Source: Marinobacter denitrificans (GTDB lineage Bacteria > Pseudomonadota > Gammaproteobacteria > Pseudomonadales > Oleiphilaceae). Taken from it: 64,000 nt of DNA. Below are positions 23,200 through 33,497 of this stretch, piece by piece. The stretch covers positions 62,001-126,000 of the forward strand of contig NZ_VMHN01000002.1 in assembly GCF_008795955.1 (NCBI RefSeq), read 5' to 3'. The notes under the pieces were generated by a model. That model made no database searches and had not been told where the DNA came from. It saw nothing but the letters and a program-made list of their open reading frames with translations. Every line of letters starts with the position of its first letter. The stretch's first letter is position 1. Position numbers and translations under genes: made by a program.

Positions 23200-24588
23200 T
23201 CACCAGCCTTCCAGGTTCGGGCACTGGGTTGCCCGATAGCTTTTCTCCCGATAACAAACACCGGGTTCCTTGGTCCGGGCGGTGAATACCTCCCCGGCTG
23301 CCGTTGTCAGGCGCACCTGTCCGTAGGGCTCGCCATAGCGGAAGGTTGCCTCGATCGAGCTGCCGTTGGGATTGCGCAGCAGCCCCTTGCCATGGAATGA
23401 GCCTTCGATGTACTCGCCTTCGTATTTCTTGCCATCGGCAAACACTTCCTTGCCCTCGCCATGGAATTCTCCATTGGAAAACTCGCCTTCGTAATGGCGC
23501 CCGTCAGGATAGGTGAGGGTGCCTTCACCATGGAATTCGTCGTTCCGGAATCCGCCTACGTAGAGCATGCCATCCGATGTTGTGAGCGAGCCATGCCCGT
23601 TCAGCTGCCCGTCGGACCATTGTCCCGTCAGAATGTCGTCGTTGGCCAGAGTCAGCGTGCCCTGACCATTAAAGCGGTCGTGGCGGAACTGTCCGGTATA
23701 CCGGGTATCGTCCGCATCCCGCCATGTCCCTTCGCCATGTCGCTGTCCCTCTTGCCAGTCACCTTTATAGCGACTGCCGTCCGGATACCAGGCGGTGCCT
23801 TTGCCATCAAATTCACCATCCACAAAGTGCCCTTCGTAACGCAGACCGTCGGCGTCTTCATAGGTGCCGTCCCCGGTTTTAACGCCGCCTATCCAGGTGC
23901 CGTCGCGGTAATCAACGCGGGTGTAGGCCTCGAGTTGGCCGACCAGTGTCTTCTCGTTGCCAGCAGAAAGCGCTACTGTCCGCTGCCAGGGCTTGTGGCC
24001 CTCCTTGCTGATGACCACCTCGTATTCGCCCGGTTCCAGTTCCAGATCCAGTCGCGTGGCGCCGTATTGCTTGCCGTTGATCGTGACTTCATCCCCGACC
24101 ACGTTTGAGCGCAGCACCAGAAGGCCGGTGGTGGGGCGAGGTTCTTCAGGTTGCTGCTGAGGGGCATCAGTGCGGGTTTCCGGCATTGCCGATGCTGGCT
24201 CCGCGACCGCCAGCATCTCGGGGTCTTCGGGTAGTTCCGGAATAAAGAAAGGTTCGCCGGTAATGCGGCTGCGTGACAGCTCCGTGTCGGATCCGTCGAT
24301 CTCATTATCAGAAGCTTCGCCGGAAGCGGCCAGTGCGCTGTCTGCCAGTGGCAGTTCCGGAGTTTCAACAGTAACAGCTTCGGTGGTGGTGTCTTCCCGG
24401 TAAAGTTCGTCGGACGCTGGTTCGGGGGTAGCGGTGGTAATGGTGGCAATGGTTTCTTCGGCTTCCGGCTCGCTGGCTATTTCATCCGTACCCAGGGAAA
24501 GGTCGTTGCGCACTGATGCGAAGCCAGCCGTCACCAGAAGCATCAGGGCCAGCGCGTTGACGAACAGTAGCGGTCTGAAGTCGACCAT
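23200..24588 (-). CDS. PEGA and MORN-repeat protein, membrane-anchored
   Basis: A 462-residue protein starting MVDFRPLLFVNALALMLLVT, an N-terminal membrane segment or signal anchor after GAGAGG. Residues 25-150 are acidic and Pro/Thr-rich, probably unstructured. A PEGA domain occupies about 155-220 (LDLELEPGEYEVVISKEGHK). Seven regular 23-residue MORN repeats fill about 228-405 (for example RYEGHFVDGEFDGKGTAWYP and YEGEFSNGEFHGEGKEVFAD), flanked by weaker copies. The rest is probably periplasmic. It is upstream of the tail-anchored receiver protein in the same direction and may form one envelope module with it. Function unknown. Confidence 0.82.
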   Translation of the reverse strand: MVDFRPLLFVNALALMLLVTAGFASVRNDLSLGTDEIASEPEAEETIATITTATPEPASDELYREDTTTEAVTVETPELPLADSALAASGEASDNEIDGSDTELSRSRITGEPFFIPELPEDPEMLAVAEPASAMPETRTDAPQQQPEEPRPTTGLLVLRSNVVGDEVTINGKQYGATRLDLELEPGEYEVVISKEGHKPWQRTVALSAGNEKTLVGQLEAYTRVDYRDGTWIGGVKTGDGTYEDADGLRYEGHFVDGEFDGKGTAWYPDGSRYKGDWQEGQRHGEGTWRDADDTRYTGQFRHDRFNGQGTLTLANDDILTGQWSDGQLNGHGSLTTSDGMLYVGGFRNDEFHGEGTLTYPDGRHYEGEFSNGEFHGEGKEVFADGKKYEGEYIEGSFHGKGLLRNPNGSSIEATFRYGEPYGQVRLTTAAGEVFTARTKEPGVCYREKSYRATQCPNLEGW

Positions 24589-24749
24589 GAGAAACCTCTC
24601 AATGCTGCATTCTTGTGTTACTGCCGATGCCCCGACCGATTCTTTGTCATTGTTCAACCTGTGTCAGGGATTACACAGCCTTATCTTACCCAGTCGGGGC
24701 AATCTTATGTAACACAAACTCACTGAAGTTAACGAGAATGCAGGACAAA

Positions 24750-25259
24750 TCACACTTTCTCCGGAAGCTGATCATGGTTGAGCTGCTCCCAGGAACGCAT
24801 GTACACATCTGCCTCATACTGATAGGGGGATTTGAAGGGGGTCAGCACGAAATCGAACACCAGAAAGAAGAATCCGACAGATCCCCAGGCGATTGCCAGC
24901 GTACTTATGGTAGTGGCCTGAACTTCCGGGTTGGCGCTGACAAAACTTTCAAGCAGCGGGATCAGGTCTGATGCCATAACCACCGGGTTGAAGCTGGAAA
25001 GCACAAACGGTATCCAGAAAGCCAGGAATACCGGAAAGAACCCGAAGGACCACAGTACCCGGCGTAACAGGTATATACCGATGGCGCGCCAGAACCGCTG
25101 CCTGATCTCGGGAACCCGACGTATGCGTTCCAGGTACCGGCGCCGTTCTGCCCAGTAGGCAGCGACTTCCGGGGCGTGGATATTCCTGCCCTTGGAAGTG
25201 GCCCTGTGGCCGGTGCCGGAAGTGACTGGAGTCTGGTTGCCCTGGGTTTCAGTGGTCAT
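24750..25259 (-). CDS. Hypothetical membrane protein
   Basis: A 169-residue protein with a basic cytoplasmic N-terminal part (YWAERRRYLERIRRVPEIRQ). Two hydrophobic regions follow at about 58-92 and 118-142, and the tail is soluble. I do not recognise a family with confidence. It is divergent from the M16 peptidase gene, with 98 bp between the starts, and stands alone on its strand. Nothing in the sequence indicates a reaction. Confidence 0.65.
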   Translation of the reverse strand: MTTETQGNQTPVTSGTGHRATSKGRNIHAPEVAAYWAERRRYLERIRRVPEIRQRFWRAIGIYLLRRVLWSFGFFPVFLAFWIPFVLSSFNPVVMASDLIPLLESFVSANPEVQATTISTLAIAWGSVGFFFLVFDFVLTPFKSPYQYEADVYMRSWEQLNHDQLPEKV

Positions 25260-25357
25260 GGAATCGGATGCTGCCTTGTGGCTTCGGGTTAGTGCATGAT
25301 AATAGAAAGTACGTGTTACCCTACAATCCCCATTTGGTTAAAGACAGGATAGTTTTA

Positions 25358-28282
25358 ATGGCGGCAGTGATCGAGAACACAGTCCATCCCGCGTTTGAAA
25401 TGCTACGCAGTCACCGCATCAACACGTTGAACGTGACCGTTGAAGAGTACCGTCATCGTAAAACCGGTGCCCGTCACCTTCACCTGGCAGCAGACAACGA
25501 CGAGAATGTGTTTTTTGTGGCGTTGCGAACCTTCCCGATGGATTCCAGCGGCGTGGCTCACATTCTGGAGCATACTGCCCTTTGTGGGAGCGAACGTTTT
25601 CCCGTGCGGGACCCGTTTTTCATGATGATTCGCCGCTCCCTGAACACGTTCATGAATGCGTTTACCAGCAGCGACTGGACGGCATACCCCTTTGCCAGCA
25701 TGAACCGGAAAGATTTTGATAACCTTCTGACCGTGTATCTGGATTCGGTATTTTTCTCTTCACTTGATCCGCTGGATTTCGCCCAGGAAGGCCACCGTCT
25801 GGAGTTTGACAAGCCCGAAGATCCGACCACGGATCTGGTCTACCGTGGCGTGGTGTACAACGAGATGAAAGGTGCCATGAGTGCGCCTACTTCCCAGTTA
25901 TGGCAAAACCTGTCCAGCCACCTGTTCCCGACCACCACCTACCACTACAACAGTGGCGGCGAGCCGGATCATATTGTGGACCTGAGTTACGACGACCTGC
26001 TGCGCTTCTATCGGCACCACTACCATCCCAGTAATGCGATTTTTGCCACCTACGGCGATATTCCGGCTTATGAGCATCACGAACGCTTTGAAGAGCTTGC
26101 GCTCAAGCGTTTTGATCGTCTGGATGTGGAACTGCCGGTTCGTGACGAAAAGCGCATGTTTTCACCGCTCCGTGTCGACCAGAGTTACGCGGTCAGTGAA
26201 GGGGAGGAAACTGCCCACAAGACCCACATCGTCATGGGCTGGTTGCTGGGGCACAGTTTTGACCTGCAGGAAAACCTGGAAGGTCAGCTGCTGGCGAGTG
26301 TGTTGCTGGAAAACAGCGCTTCCCCGCTGATGAGGGCCCTGGAGACCACGGATATCGGGCATTCTCCGTCGCCCATGTGCGGCCTTGAGGACTCCAATCG
26401 TGAGATGACCTTCGTGTGTGGGATTGAGGGCAGCGAGCCAGAAAAACAGGGCGAGCTGGAGCAGCTGATTGAACAGACGCTCGCAAAGGTAGTGGAAGAG
26501 GGAGTCAGCCAGGACCGCTTGGAGGCTATACTGCATCAGCTGGAGCTTCATCAGCGCGAGATCGCCGGGGACAGCTTCCCCTATGGTCTGCAACTGATTA
26601 TGACCGCCATTTCGCCGATGGTTCATGGCGGCGACCCCGTTGAGCTGCTGGACCTTGAGCCCGTGCTGGCGGACATGCGCGAGAAGATCCGGGATCCTCA
26701 ATATGTCCCTGGCCTTATTCGCAGCAAACTGCTGGAAAACCCCCACCGGGTAACGCTGACCCTGCGTCCTGACGACAAGCTGGAAAGCCGCCGTCAGGCC
26801 ACAATTCGCGAGGCTCTGGCTCGTCGCAAGGCCGCTCTGACTGATGACGAGGTTCAGCAGATAATCGACCGTGCCCGGGCCCTCGAAGAGCGCCAGACTC
26901 GCAAGGATGACGATTCTATCCTGCCCAAAGTCGACCTGACCGACGTGCCACTGCAGTTGCCGGAACCCGAAGCCCGGTTTGCCGGCGACATGTCGGCAAC
27001 CATTTATGCGCGGGGTACAAACGGGCTGGTCTACGAACAGGTGGTCGTACCGGTGCCGAACCTGTCTGAAGATGAGCTGCTGTTATTGCCTTACTACACC
27101 ACGCTGATCCCGGAAGTGGGCTGTGGTGAGCTGGATTACCTGCAGATGCAGGATCGCATTTCTGCCGAATCCGGCGGCATCAGTGCTTCTTTCTCCGCCA
27201 AGGGGCGGATAGACGATGTGCAGGATCTGTCTGGCTACATCGTCTTTAATGGTAAGGCACTGGCGAGAAACCGCGAGGCGCTGACCTGCCTGCTTAAAGA
27301 CGTGTTCGACGGTGCCCGGTTTGACGAAAAAGAGCGTGTCCGCGAACTGGTCGCCCAGATCCGCGCTCGCAGAGAGCAGGGTGTGACCGGTAGTGGTCAT
27401 GCCCTTGCCATGGGCGCTGCTTCCCAGGGCATCAGCACCGGGGCCTGGCTGTCATTCCGTCTGGGCGGCCTGGAGGCGGTTCGCGGCGTGAAGGCCCTGG
27501 ACAAGGCGCTCGATACCCCGGCGGAACTTGACCATCTGTGTGAACGTCTTTCCTCGCTTCACGAACGTATCCGGCAGCAATCCCGTGAGTTTCTGCTGAT
27601 TGGGGAGGAAGAGCAGCTTGCCTCCATGCTCACCGAGCTGAAATCGATCTGGGGCGAGACCAATGCTGAAGCCGGGGAGTCCTGGAAGCTGGCGCCGGTC
27701 AGCTATCAGACCCGTGAAGCGTGGCTTACTTCAACCCAGGTGAATTTCTGCGCCAAGGCATACAGCACCGTTGCCATTGATCATCCTGATGCAGCGGCGT
27801 TGACTGTCTTGGGTGGCTTCCTGCGCAATGGCTACCTGCACCGGGCCATTCGTGAAAAGGGTGGTGCTTACGGTGGTGGTGCCGGTCAGGACAGCGTCAA
27901 CGGTACCTTCCGGTTTTTCTCCTACCGGGATCCCCGGCTGGGTGAAACGCTTGAGGATTTCGATAAGGCCCTGGAGTGGTTGCAGCAGGAACAGCATGAT
28001 CCCCAGGAGCTGGAGGAGTCCATACTTGGCATAATCGGCCAGCTGGACCGTCCGCGTTCTCCCGCCGGAGCGGCCCGTCACGCGTTCCATAACCGGTTGT
28101 TCGGCCGCACGCCGGAGCAGCGTGCCCGCTTCCGGGAACGTGTGTTGGCTGTGACCCTGGACGACATGAAGCGGGTGGCGAAAGAGTGGCTGACGCCGGA
28201 GACTGCCAGTGTGGCGGTGGTCACGAGCTTCGAAAACCGGGACACAGCCAGAAAACTCGGGCTGGAGATCCAGGAGCTGTAA
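25358..28282 (+). CDS. Presequence protease-like M16C zinc metallopeptidase
   Basis: A 974-residue M16C peptidase, close in length and layout to PreP enzymes (two halves of four M16 domains closing around peptides). The inverted zinc motif HILEH is at residues 68-72, followed by CGSERFPVRDPFF and the typical SSDWTAYPFAS. The arginine/tyrosine substrate-binding region near the C-terminus is present (KGGAYGGGAG, then FRFFSYRDPRL). The start MAAVIENTVHPAFEML at 25358 matches family N-termini; extension to 25268 would read through the promoter. It probably degrades peptides in the cytoplasm; a signal peptide is not seen. Confidence 0.9.
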   Translation: MAAVIENTVHPAFEMLRSHRINTLNVTVEEYRHRKTGARHLHLAADNDENVFFVALRTFPMDSSGVAHILEHTALCGSERFPVRDPFFMMIRRSLNTFMNAFTSSDWTAYPFASMNRKDFDNLLTVYLDSVFFSSLDPLDFAQEGHRLEFDKPEDPTTDLVYRGVVYNEMKGAMSAPTSQLWQNLSSHLFPTTTYHYNSGGEPDHIVDLSYDDLLRFYRHHYHPSNAIFATYGDIPAYEHHERFEELALKRFDRLDVELPVRDEKRMFSPLRVDQSYAVSEGEETAHKTHIVMGWLLGHSFDLQENLEGQLLASVLLENSASPLMRALETTDIGHSPSPMCGLEDSNREMTFVCGIEGSEPEKQGELEQLIEQTLAKVVEEGVSQDRLEAILHQLELHQREIAGDSFPYGLQLIMTAISPMVHGGDPVELLDLEPVLADMREKIRDPQYVPGLIRSKLLENPHRVTLTLRPDDKLESRRQATIREALARRKAALTDDEVQQIIDRARALEERQTRKDDDSILPKVDLTDVPLQLPEPEARFAGDMSATIYARGTNGLVYEQVVVPVPNLSEDELLLLPYYTTLIPEVGCGELDYLQMQDRISAESGGISASFSAKGRIDDVQDLSGYIVFNGKALARNREALTCLLKDVFDGARFDEKERVRELVAQIRARREQGVTGSGHALAMGAASQGISTGAWLSFRLGGLEAVRGVKALDKALDTPAELDHLCERLSSLHERIRQQSREFLLIGEEEQLASMLTELKSIWGETNAEAGESWKLAPVSYQTREAWLTSTQVNFCAKAYSTVAIDHPDAAALTVLGGFLRNGYLHRAIREKGGAYGGGAGQDSVNGTFRFFSYRDPRLGETLEDFDKALEWLQQEQHDPQELEESILGIIGQLDRPRSPAGAARHAFHNRLFGRTPEQRARFRERVLAVTLDDMKRVAKEWLTPETASVAVVTSFENRDTARKLGLEIQEL

Positions 28283-28297
28283 TCCGACCGCAAAGGT

Positions 28298-28343
28298 AAA
28301 AGGTCGGCGAACCCTTGCTGTCAGAGGGCGCGCCGGCCTTTTT
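28298..28343. terminator. Bidirectional terminator between M16 peptidase and ppsR
   Basis: A stem AAAAGGTCGGCG / CGCCGGCCTTTTT with an inner CCCT/AGGG helix, flanked by A-rich and T-rich runs so that it can work for both convergent genes. Confidence 0.75.
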
Positions 28344-28353
28344 GCTGCCTGGC

Positions 28354-29169
28354 CTAACGGTTGCGCTTGAGCCCGGTGCTCACCATTATACGGGTGGCGA
28401 TTTCCTCCACAGAGTAGGCTGTCGTGTTGAGGTAGGGGATCCGTTCCCTGCGGTACATCAGCTCTATTTCCTCGATTTCATGCATGCACTGCTTCATGGA
28501 CGAGTACCGGGAATTCGGTTTGCGCTCATTGCGGATCGTGGCCAGACGCTCGGGTTCGATGGTCAGCCCGAAGATCTTTTCTTTGTGGCTGCGGAGCGCA
28601 GCCGGCATTTTCTGGTCTTCCAGATCCTCTTCGGTAATGGGGTAGTTGGCGGCTTTGACCCCGTATTGAAGGGCCAGATAAAGGCAGGTGGGGGTCTTGC
28701 CGCTGCGGGAAGCGCCGACCAGAATCAGGTCGGCTTCGTCGTAGTGGCGGGTGCGTGCCCCGTCGTCGTTATCCAGCGCGAAGTTGACGGCCTTGATCCG
28801 GCGCTCGTAGGTGCCTTCGTTGTTAATGGCGTGGGACTTGCCGACGGTATACGACGATGACGACCGAAGTTCCTGCTCAAGCGGGTTAAGGAAAGTACCG
28901 AAAATATCCACCATGAAGCCATTGGCCCCGGAGATGAGATCCCGGATATCGCTGTTTACGATTGTGTCGAATACCAGCGGCCGTGTGCCGTCTATTTCCG
29001 CTGCCTTGTTGATGCGCGAGGCCATTTCCCGGGCTTTGTCAGTATTATCGATGTATGGCACGGTAATGCGCTCGAAATCGATTTTCTCGAATTGCGCCAG
29101 CAGGCTGTGGCCGAGAGCCTCCGCAGTCAGGCCAGTACCATCGGATATAAAGAAAGCGGTTCTTTTCAT
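28354..29169 (-). CDS. ppsR: PEP synthase regulatory kinase/pyrophosphorylase
   Basis: A 271-residue DUF299 protein that inactivates PEP synthase by ADP-dependent threonine phosphorylation and reactivates it by phosphorolysis. The N-terminus [20 protein letters not shown] and the P-loop [19 protein letters not shown] are diagnostic. The start at 29169 is set by that N-terminus; longer readings to 29307 run into the ppsA promoter. It is divergent from ppsA, the gene for its target, an arrangement common in gammaproteobacteria. Confidence 0.95.
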   Translation of the reverse strand: MKRTAFFISDGTGLTAEALGHSLLAQFEKIDFERITVPYIDNTDKAREMASRINKAAEIDGTRPLVFDTIVNSDIRDLISGANGFMVDIFGTFLNPLEQELRSSSSYTVGKSHAINNEGTYERRIKAVNFALDNDDGARTRHYDEADLILVGASRSGKTPTCLYLALQYGVKAANYPITEEDLEDQKMPAALRSHKEKIFGLTIEPERLATIRNERKPNSRYSSMKQCMHEIEEIELMYRRERIPYLNTTAYSVEEIATRIMVSTGLKRNR

Positions 29170-29353
29170 GGTGTTGTAGTCCGGCTCCGTATTTGGCGGG
29201 TTCCCTAGGTAATTGCCACAGGTTACAGTATCATACACGCCAAGTTCGAGAGCCCGCAGTGGAGAATGCAGGAATTGCAGGGTCCCGGTCATGTGAGGGA
29301 CCTCCACCGCTCCGGTTTCGCTCTTTGCTTCAACGAATCAAGGGAGACACGCT

Positions 29354-31726
29354 TTGGAAGATTACATTATCTGGTTTGATCACCTGGGAATGTCAGACGT
29401 TGACCGGGTCGGGGGAAAGAACGCCTCTCTCGGTGAAATGATCAGTAATCTCGCCAATGCAGGTGTTACCGTGCCGGGCGGCTTTGCCACCACGGCTCAT
29501 GCTTATCGGGAATTCCTCGCAAAAGATGGCCTGCGGGAAAAGATCGACAATACTCTTGAAGCGTTGGACATCAATGACGTCAATGAGCTTGCAAGAGTCG
29601 GAGCCCAGATCCGCCAGTGGATCCTCGACACGCCATTCCCCGAGGCACTGGAAAAGCCGCTGGAAGACGCCTACGCGAAGCTGCGGGGCGATAACGACAC
29701 GATGGCGGTCGCAGTACGCTCTTCTGCCACAGCCGAAGACCTGCCCGACGCCTCTTTTGCCGGCCAGCAGGAAACCTTTCTCAACGTGGTGGGGCTGGAG
29801 CAGGTCCGTACGTCGGTCAAGGAAGTTTTTGCCTCACTGTTCAATGACCGCGCCATATCCTATCGCGTTCACCATGGTTTCGATCACAAACAGGTGGCCC
29901 TGTCTGCGGGCATCCAGAAGATGGTCCGCAGTGAAACCGCAGCCAGTGGTGTGATGTTCACCCTGGATACCGAATCCGGCTTCCGGGATGTCGTGTTTAT
30001 CACTGGCTCCTACGGCCTTGGGGAGACGGTGGTACAGGGAGCGGTCAACCCGGACGAATTCTACGTTCACAAGCCGACCCTGGAGGCCGGCCGTCCGGCA
30101 GTTCTGCGTCGTAACCTGGGCAGCAAAGCCATCAAGATGGTTTATCACACAGACCCGGCCGCAGAGCAGTTTGTGGAAACCGTAAAGGTGGAGCAGGAGG
30201 ATCGTAACCGCTTCTGTATTACCGACGCGGAAGTGGAAGAGCTGGCCAAACAGGCGATGATCATCGAAAAGCATTACCAGCGCCCGATGGATATCGAATG
30301 GGCGAAGGATGGTGACGACGATCTTATCTACATCGTTCAGGCCCGACCGGAAACCGTCAAGAGCCGTGCCTCCGCCAATGTGATGGAGCGGTATCTGCTG
30401 AACGAGACCGGCACCGTCCTGGTAGAAGGCCGCAGTATCGGTCACAAGATCGGCAGTGGCCCCGTCAAGATCATCACCAGCATCAAGGAAATGGACCGGG
30501 TCCAGGCCGGCGATGTGTTGGTGACCGATATGACCGATCCGGATTGGGAGCCGGTCATGAAACGGGCGTCCGCTATTGTCACGGACCGGGGAGGGCGCAC
30601 CTGTCACGCTGCCATTATTGCCCGGGAGCTGGGCATACCGGCAGTTGTCGGTTGTGGCGACGCCACCGAAGTGCTGAAAGACGAGCAGGAAGTGACCGTA
30701 TCCTGTGCCGAAGGCGATACCGGCCTGATCTACGAAGGCAGCCTTGATTTTGAGCTCAAAGAGAACACTGTCGATTCCATGCCCAATATTCCGTTCAAGA
30801 TCATGATGAACGTGGGCAACCCGGACCGGGCATTCGACTTCCAGGCTCTGCCCAACGAGGGCGTCGGGCTGGCGCGCCTGGAATTCATTATCAACCGTAT
30901 GATCGGCGTGCATCCCAAGGCGCTGCTGAACTACGACGGCCTCCCCCGTGACATTCGCCAGACCGTGGAAAAGCGCATTTCCGGGTACAGCTCACCGGTG
31001 GATTTTTACGTCGACAAGCTGGTTGAAGGTATTTCAACCCTGGCAGCGGCTTTTGCCCCCAAGAAAGTGATTGTCCGCCTGTCGGACTTCAAATCCAACG
31101 AGTATGCCAACCTCATCGGCGGCACCTTGTACGAGCCGGACGAAGAAAACCCCATGCTGGGCTTCCGCGGTGCTTCTCGCTATATCTCTGAAACCTTCCG
31201 CGACTGCTTCGAGCTTGAATGTCGGGCCCTGAAAAAAGTTCGTAACGAGATGGGCTTCACCAACGTTGAAGTGATGGTGCCGTTTGTGCGCACAGTGGGC
31301 GAGGCGGAACAGGTGGTGAATCTGCTGGCCGAGAATGGGCTCAAGCGTGGTGAGAACGGCTTGAGAGTCATCATGATGTGCGAGCTGCCTGCCAATGCCT
31401 TGCTGGCCGATCAGTTCCTGGAGCACTTTGACGGATTTTCCATCGGTTCGAACGATCTGACTCAGCTGACCCTGGGTCTGGACCGGGATTCGGGTATCAT
31501 CGCGCACCTGTTTGACGAACGGAACGATGCCGTCAAGGCGTTACTGGCCAGCGCTATCCAGGCCTGCAAAAAGGCCGACAAATACATCGGCATCTGCGGG
31601 CAGGGGCCATCCGACCATCCGGATCTTGCAAAGTGGCTGATGGATCAGGGTATCGATTCTGTGTCCCTGAATCCGGACTCGGTCCTGGATACCTGGTTCT
31701 TCCTCGCCGATGAGAAAATCGACTGA
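29354..31726 (+). CDS. ppsA: Phosphoenolpyruvate synthase
   Basis: A 790-residue PEP synthase that makes PEP from pyruvate and ATP for gluconeogenesis. The N-terminal ATP-grasp domain contains [11 protein letters not shown] and [20 protein letters not shown]. The swivelling phosphohistidine domain has [14 protein letters not shown] with H418. The C-terminal PEP-binding barrel has [20 protein letters not shown]. Translation probably starts at TTG (29354), seven bases after AGGGAG; the reading [13 protein letters not shown] matches family N-termini. The gene is divergent from ppsR and is followed 27 bp later by rraA. Confidence 0.96.
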   Translation: MEDYIIWFDHLGMSDVDRVGGKNASLGEMISNLANAGVTVPGGFATTAHAYREFLAKDGLREKIDNTLEALDINDVNELARVGAQIRQWILDTPFPEALEKPLEDAYAKLRGDNDTMAVAVRSSATAEDLPDASFAGQQETFLNVVGLEQVRTSVKEVFASLFNDRAISYRVHHGFDHKQVALSAGIQKMVRSETAASGVMFTLDTESGFRDVVFITGSYGLGETVVQGAVNPDEFYVHKPTLEAGRPAVLRRNLGSKAIKMVYHTDPAAEQFVETVKVEQEDRNRFCITDAEVEELAKQAMIIEKHYQRPMDIEWAKDGDDDLIYIVQARPETVKSRASANVMERYLLNETGTVLVEGRSIGHKIGSGPVKIITSIKEMDRVQAGDVLVTDMTDPDWEPVMKRASAIVTDRGGRTCHAAIIARELGIPAVVGCGDATEVLKDEQEVTVSCAEGDTGLIYEGSLDFELKENTVDSMPNIPFKIMMNVGNPDRAFDFQALPNEGVGLARLEFIINRMIGVHPKALLNYDGLPRDIRQTVEKRISGYSSPVDFYVDKLVEGISTLAAAFAPKKVIVRLSDFKSNEYANLIGGTLYEPDEENPMLGFRGASRYISETFRDCFELECRALKKVRNEMGFTNVEVMVPFVRTVGEAEQVVNLLAENGLKRGENGLRVIMMCELPANALLADQFLEHFDGFSIGSNDLTQLTLGLDRDSGIIAHLFDERNDAVKALLASAIQACKKADKYIGICGQGPSDHPDLAKWLMDQGIDSVSLNPDSVLDTWFFLADEKID

Positions 31727-31753
31727 CCATTTCGAGAAAAGGAGAGCGTAAGC

Positions 31754-32236
31754 GTGCCGATCGTAACCCCTGACCTGTGTGATGATTACCCTGAAGTTCT
31801 TGTGGTGGAGCCGGGCTTTCGCAACTTCGGCGCCCGAGATGCCTTCGGCGGAGAGATTGTGACGGTCAAGTGCTTTGAGGATAACTCTATCGTCAAGGAG
31901 CAGGTCGCGCTTCCGGGCAATGGCCGGGTGATGGTTGTAGATGGTGGTGGCTCAAAGCGTGCTGCACTGCTGGGCGATATGCTGGCGGAAAAGGCGGCCG
32001 ATAATGGATGGGCCGGGCTGATCATTTACGGCTGCATCCGCGATGTGGACGTGATCGGCAAGACGGCTCTTGGTGTTCAGGCGCTGGGTACGCATCCGCG
32101 TAAAACCGAAAAGCGCGGTGTTGGTGACCTTAATGTGCCGGTGACGTTTGGTGGCGTGACGTTCCACCCTGGACACTATGTCTACGCTGACAACAACGGT
32201 ATTGTGGTATCCGAAAAACCGCTCAAGACCGATTGA
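31754..32236 (+). CDS. rraA: Regulator of ribonuclease activity A
   Basis: A 160-residue RraA protein, a ring-shaped trimer that binds the RNase E C-terminal tail and inhibits it. The sequence [37 protein letters not shown] and [15 protein letters not shown] is diagnostic. The start is GTG at 31754 after AAAAGGAGAG. It shares direction with ppsA 27 bp upstream. The rne gene with its long tail is 3-6.7 kb away in this window. RraA-fold proteins can also be aldolases, but the close match to the E. coli family favours the regulator. Confidence 0.9.
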   Translation: MPIVTPDLCDDYPEVLVVEPGFRNFGARDAFGGEIVTVKCFEDNSIVKEQVALPGNGRVMVVDGGGSKRAALLGDMLAEKAADNGWAGLIIYGCIRDVDVIGKTALGVQALGTHPRKTEKRGVGDLNVPVTFGGVTFHPGHYVYADNNGIVVSEKPLKTD

Positions 32237-32305
32237 TGCAGTGAATTCAATGTGCCCGGTGGTGGTCTTCTGAGGCTGCCGGGCCAGCCAGGCTGACAGT
32301 TCCGG

Positions 32306-32608
32306 TCAGTGCTTTACCTTCACAATCTCTACTCCCAGCACAAATCCCTCACCCTCGGGCTCACAACGCAGTACGCGACAAACCGTCTCGAACGGTGGAA
32401 ACTGCTCGCTGTTGGACGGCTGCAAGGTATGAATCTCGTCTCCTTCGGCGAGGGCTCTTTCAACGAAGAGCTGCATTCCGGTGCCACTCAAATCCTTGCA
32501 AATAGCCGGAAAGGTCACGCCGTTACGGTCAGTGAGTTCGATTTCCGAGTTTATCGTCATACGATGGAAATCACGTTTTTCTGAATAGTCCCTCATGAAC
32601 TCCGACAT
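32306..32608 (-). CDS. PilZ domain protein
   Basis: A 100-residue single-domain PilZ protein. Both c-di-GMP-binding motifs are present: RDFHRM (RxxxR type) near residue 14 and DLSGTGMQL (D/NxSxxG) near residue 40. The start MSEFMRDYSEKRDFHRM at 32608 follows GAGG; GTG at 32617 is a weaker option. Stand-alone PilZ proteins work as c-di-GMP adaptors for motility or exopolysaccharide. A diguanylate cyclase is at 61.4 kb but no direct link is implied. Confidence 0.88.
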   Translation of the reverse strand: MSEFMRDYSEKRDFHRMTINSEIELTDRNGVTFPAICKDLSGTGMQLFVERALAEGDEIHTLQPSNSEQFPPFETVCRVLRCEPEGEGFVLGVEIVKVKH

Positions 32609-32707
32609 TCGGCGCACCTCACGGCTGTTGTTTTATTCTTTATAATGACTATGGGCCCGGGCGTCAAAGTATGCACATGGGGGCGCCGGTATGCCCGCGG
32701 CCAGAGA

Positions 32708-33379
32708 TTATGCCCAGTTATCGGTTTTTCGGGTTGGCTTCAGGAGCGGAATGACCAGCGCCAGAATCACACCCAGCAGAACCAGGCCAGCACCGAGCAG
32801 CATGAAGTCGGACTCTTCTTTCGCTTCCAGTCTTTCCTTTTCCGCAGTGAGCACCTCCAGTTCATTGCGAAGTTTCTGGTTTTCCTCGCGGAGTTCACCG
32901 TTTCGACGATTAAGGTTGATTGAGTCCGAAGCGACTTCCTTGATGTTTTTAAGCTCTTCGCTAAGTCGGCCAGCTCTGGACTGCAGTGTGTCTTCTGAGT
33001 TTCTGAGCTCGTTCCGTTCGCTGGTTACCTTTTCGAGCTGCGCCTTGACCTCGCCCAGTTCGTTGCGGGCCTGCTCAAGCTGACGGTTGGCCTGGTCCAG
33101 GCGCTGCCTGGCAATCGGGGTCTCGGTGATATAGCGGGTTACTATCCAGCCTTCTATGCCATCTGGCGTTCTTACGCGGCTATAGCCGGAGTCGGATGTT
33201 TCGAGAAGTTCAAGGGCAGTGCCGCTACGAACGCCGGAATGAAGAATGCGGTATTGGGTGCCTTCGCCACTACGGATCGGGGCAAAAAGGGTATCGTCCA
33301 CGTAGACGGTTTTTGCCTGGGCTGAGGCAGCGGCGGCCATCAACACAATAAAGCAGATAAAAAGACGTAAAGGCGTCAC
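32708..33379 (-). CDS. SH3 domain protein with coiled coil and C-terminal anchor (YgiM-like)
   Basis: A 223-residue envelope protein of the TIGR04211/YgiM type. A signal peptide (LRLFICFIVLMAAAASAQA) is followed by a bacterial SH3 domain (TLFAPIRSGEGTQYRILHSG ... GYSRVRTPDGIEGWIVTRYI). A long coiled coil covers about 100-190 (RLDQANRQLEQARNELGEVK). A membrane helix and basic end close it (LLGAGLVLLGVILALVIPLL). The start is taken as GTG at 33379 after AGGGA; ATG at 33454 is an alternative that would put the signal peptide internally. It probably sits in the inner membrane facing the periplasm; precise role unknown. Confidence 0.82.
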   Translation of the reverse strand: MTPLRLFICFIVLMAAAASAQAKTVYVDDTLFAPIRSGEGTQYRILHSGVRSGTALELLETSDSGYSRVRTPDGIEGWIVTRYITETPIARQRLDQANRQLEQARNELGEVKAQLEKVTSERNELRNSEDTLQSRAGRLSEELKNIKEVASDSINLNRRNGELREENQKLRNELEVLTAEKERLEAKEESDFMLLGAGLVLLGVILALVIPLLKPTRKTDNWA

Positions 33380-33497
33380 TGGTCTTGTTCCCTGAAACAG
33401 CAATTTGAGGCGCAATTTTGTCACAGATACCGGGCCAAACAAGGTAGCGTTCATTACAAAAAGCTCATGGAGCACGATACCGGTAAACGGAGGCGAA

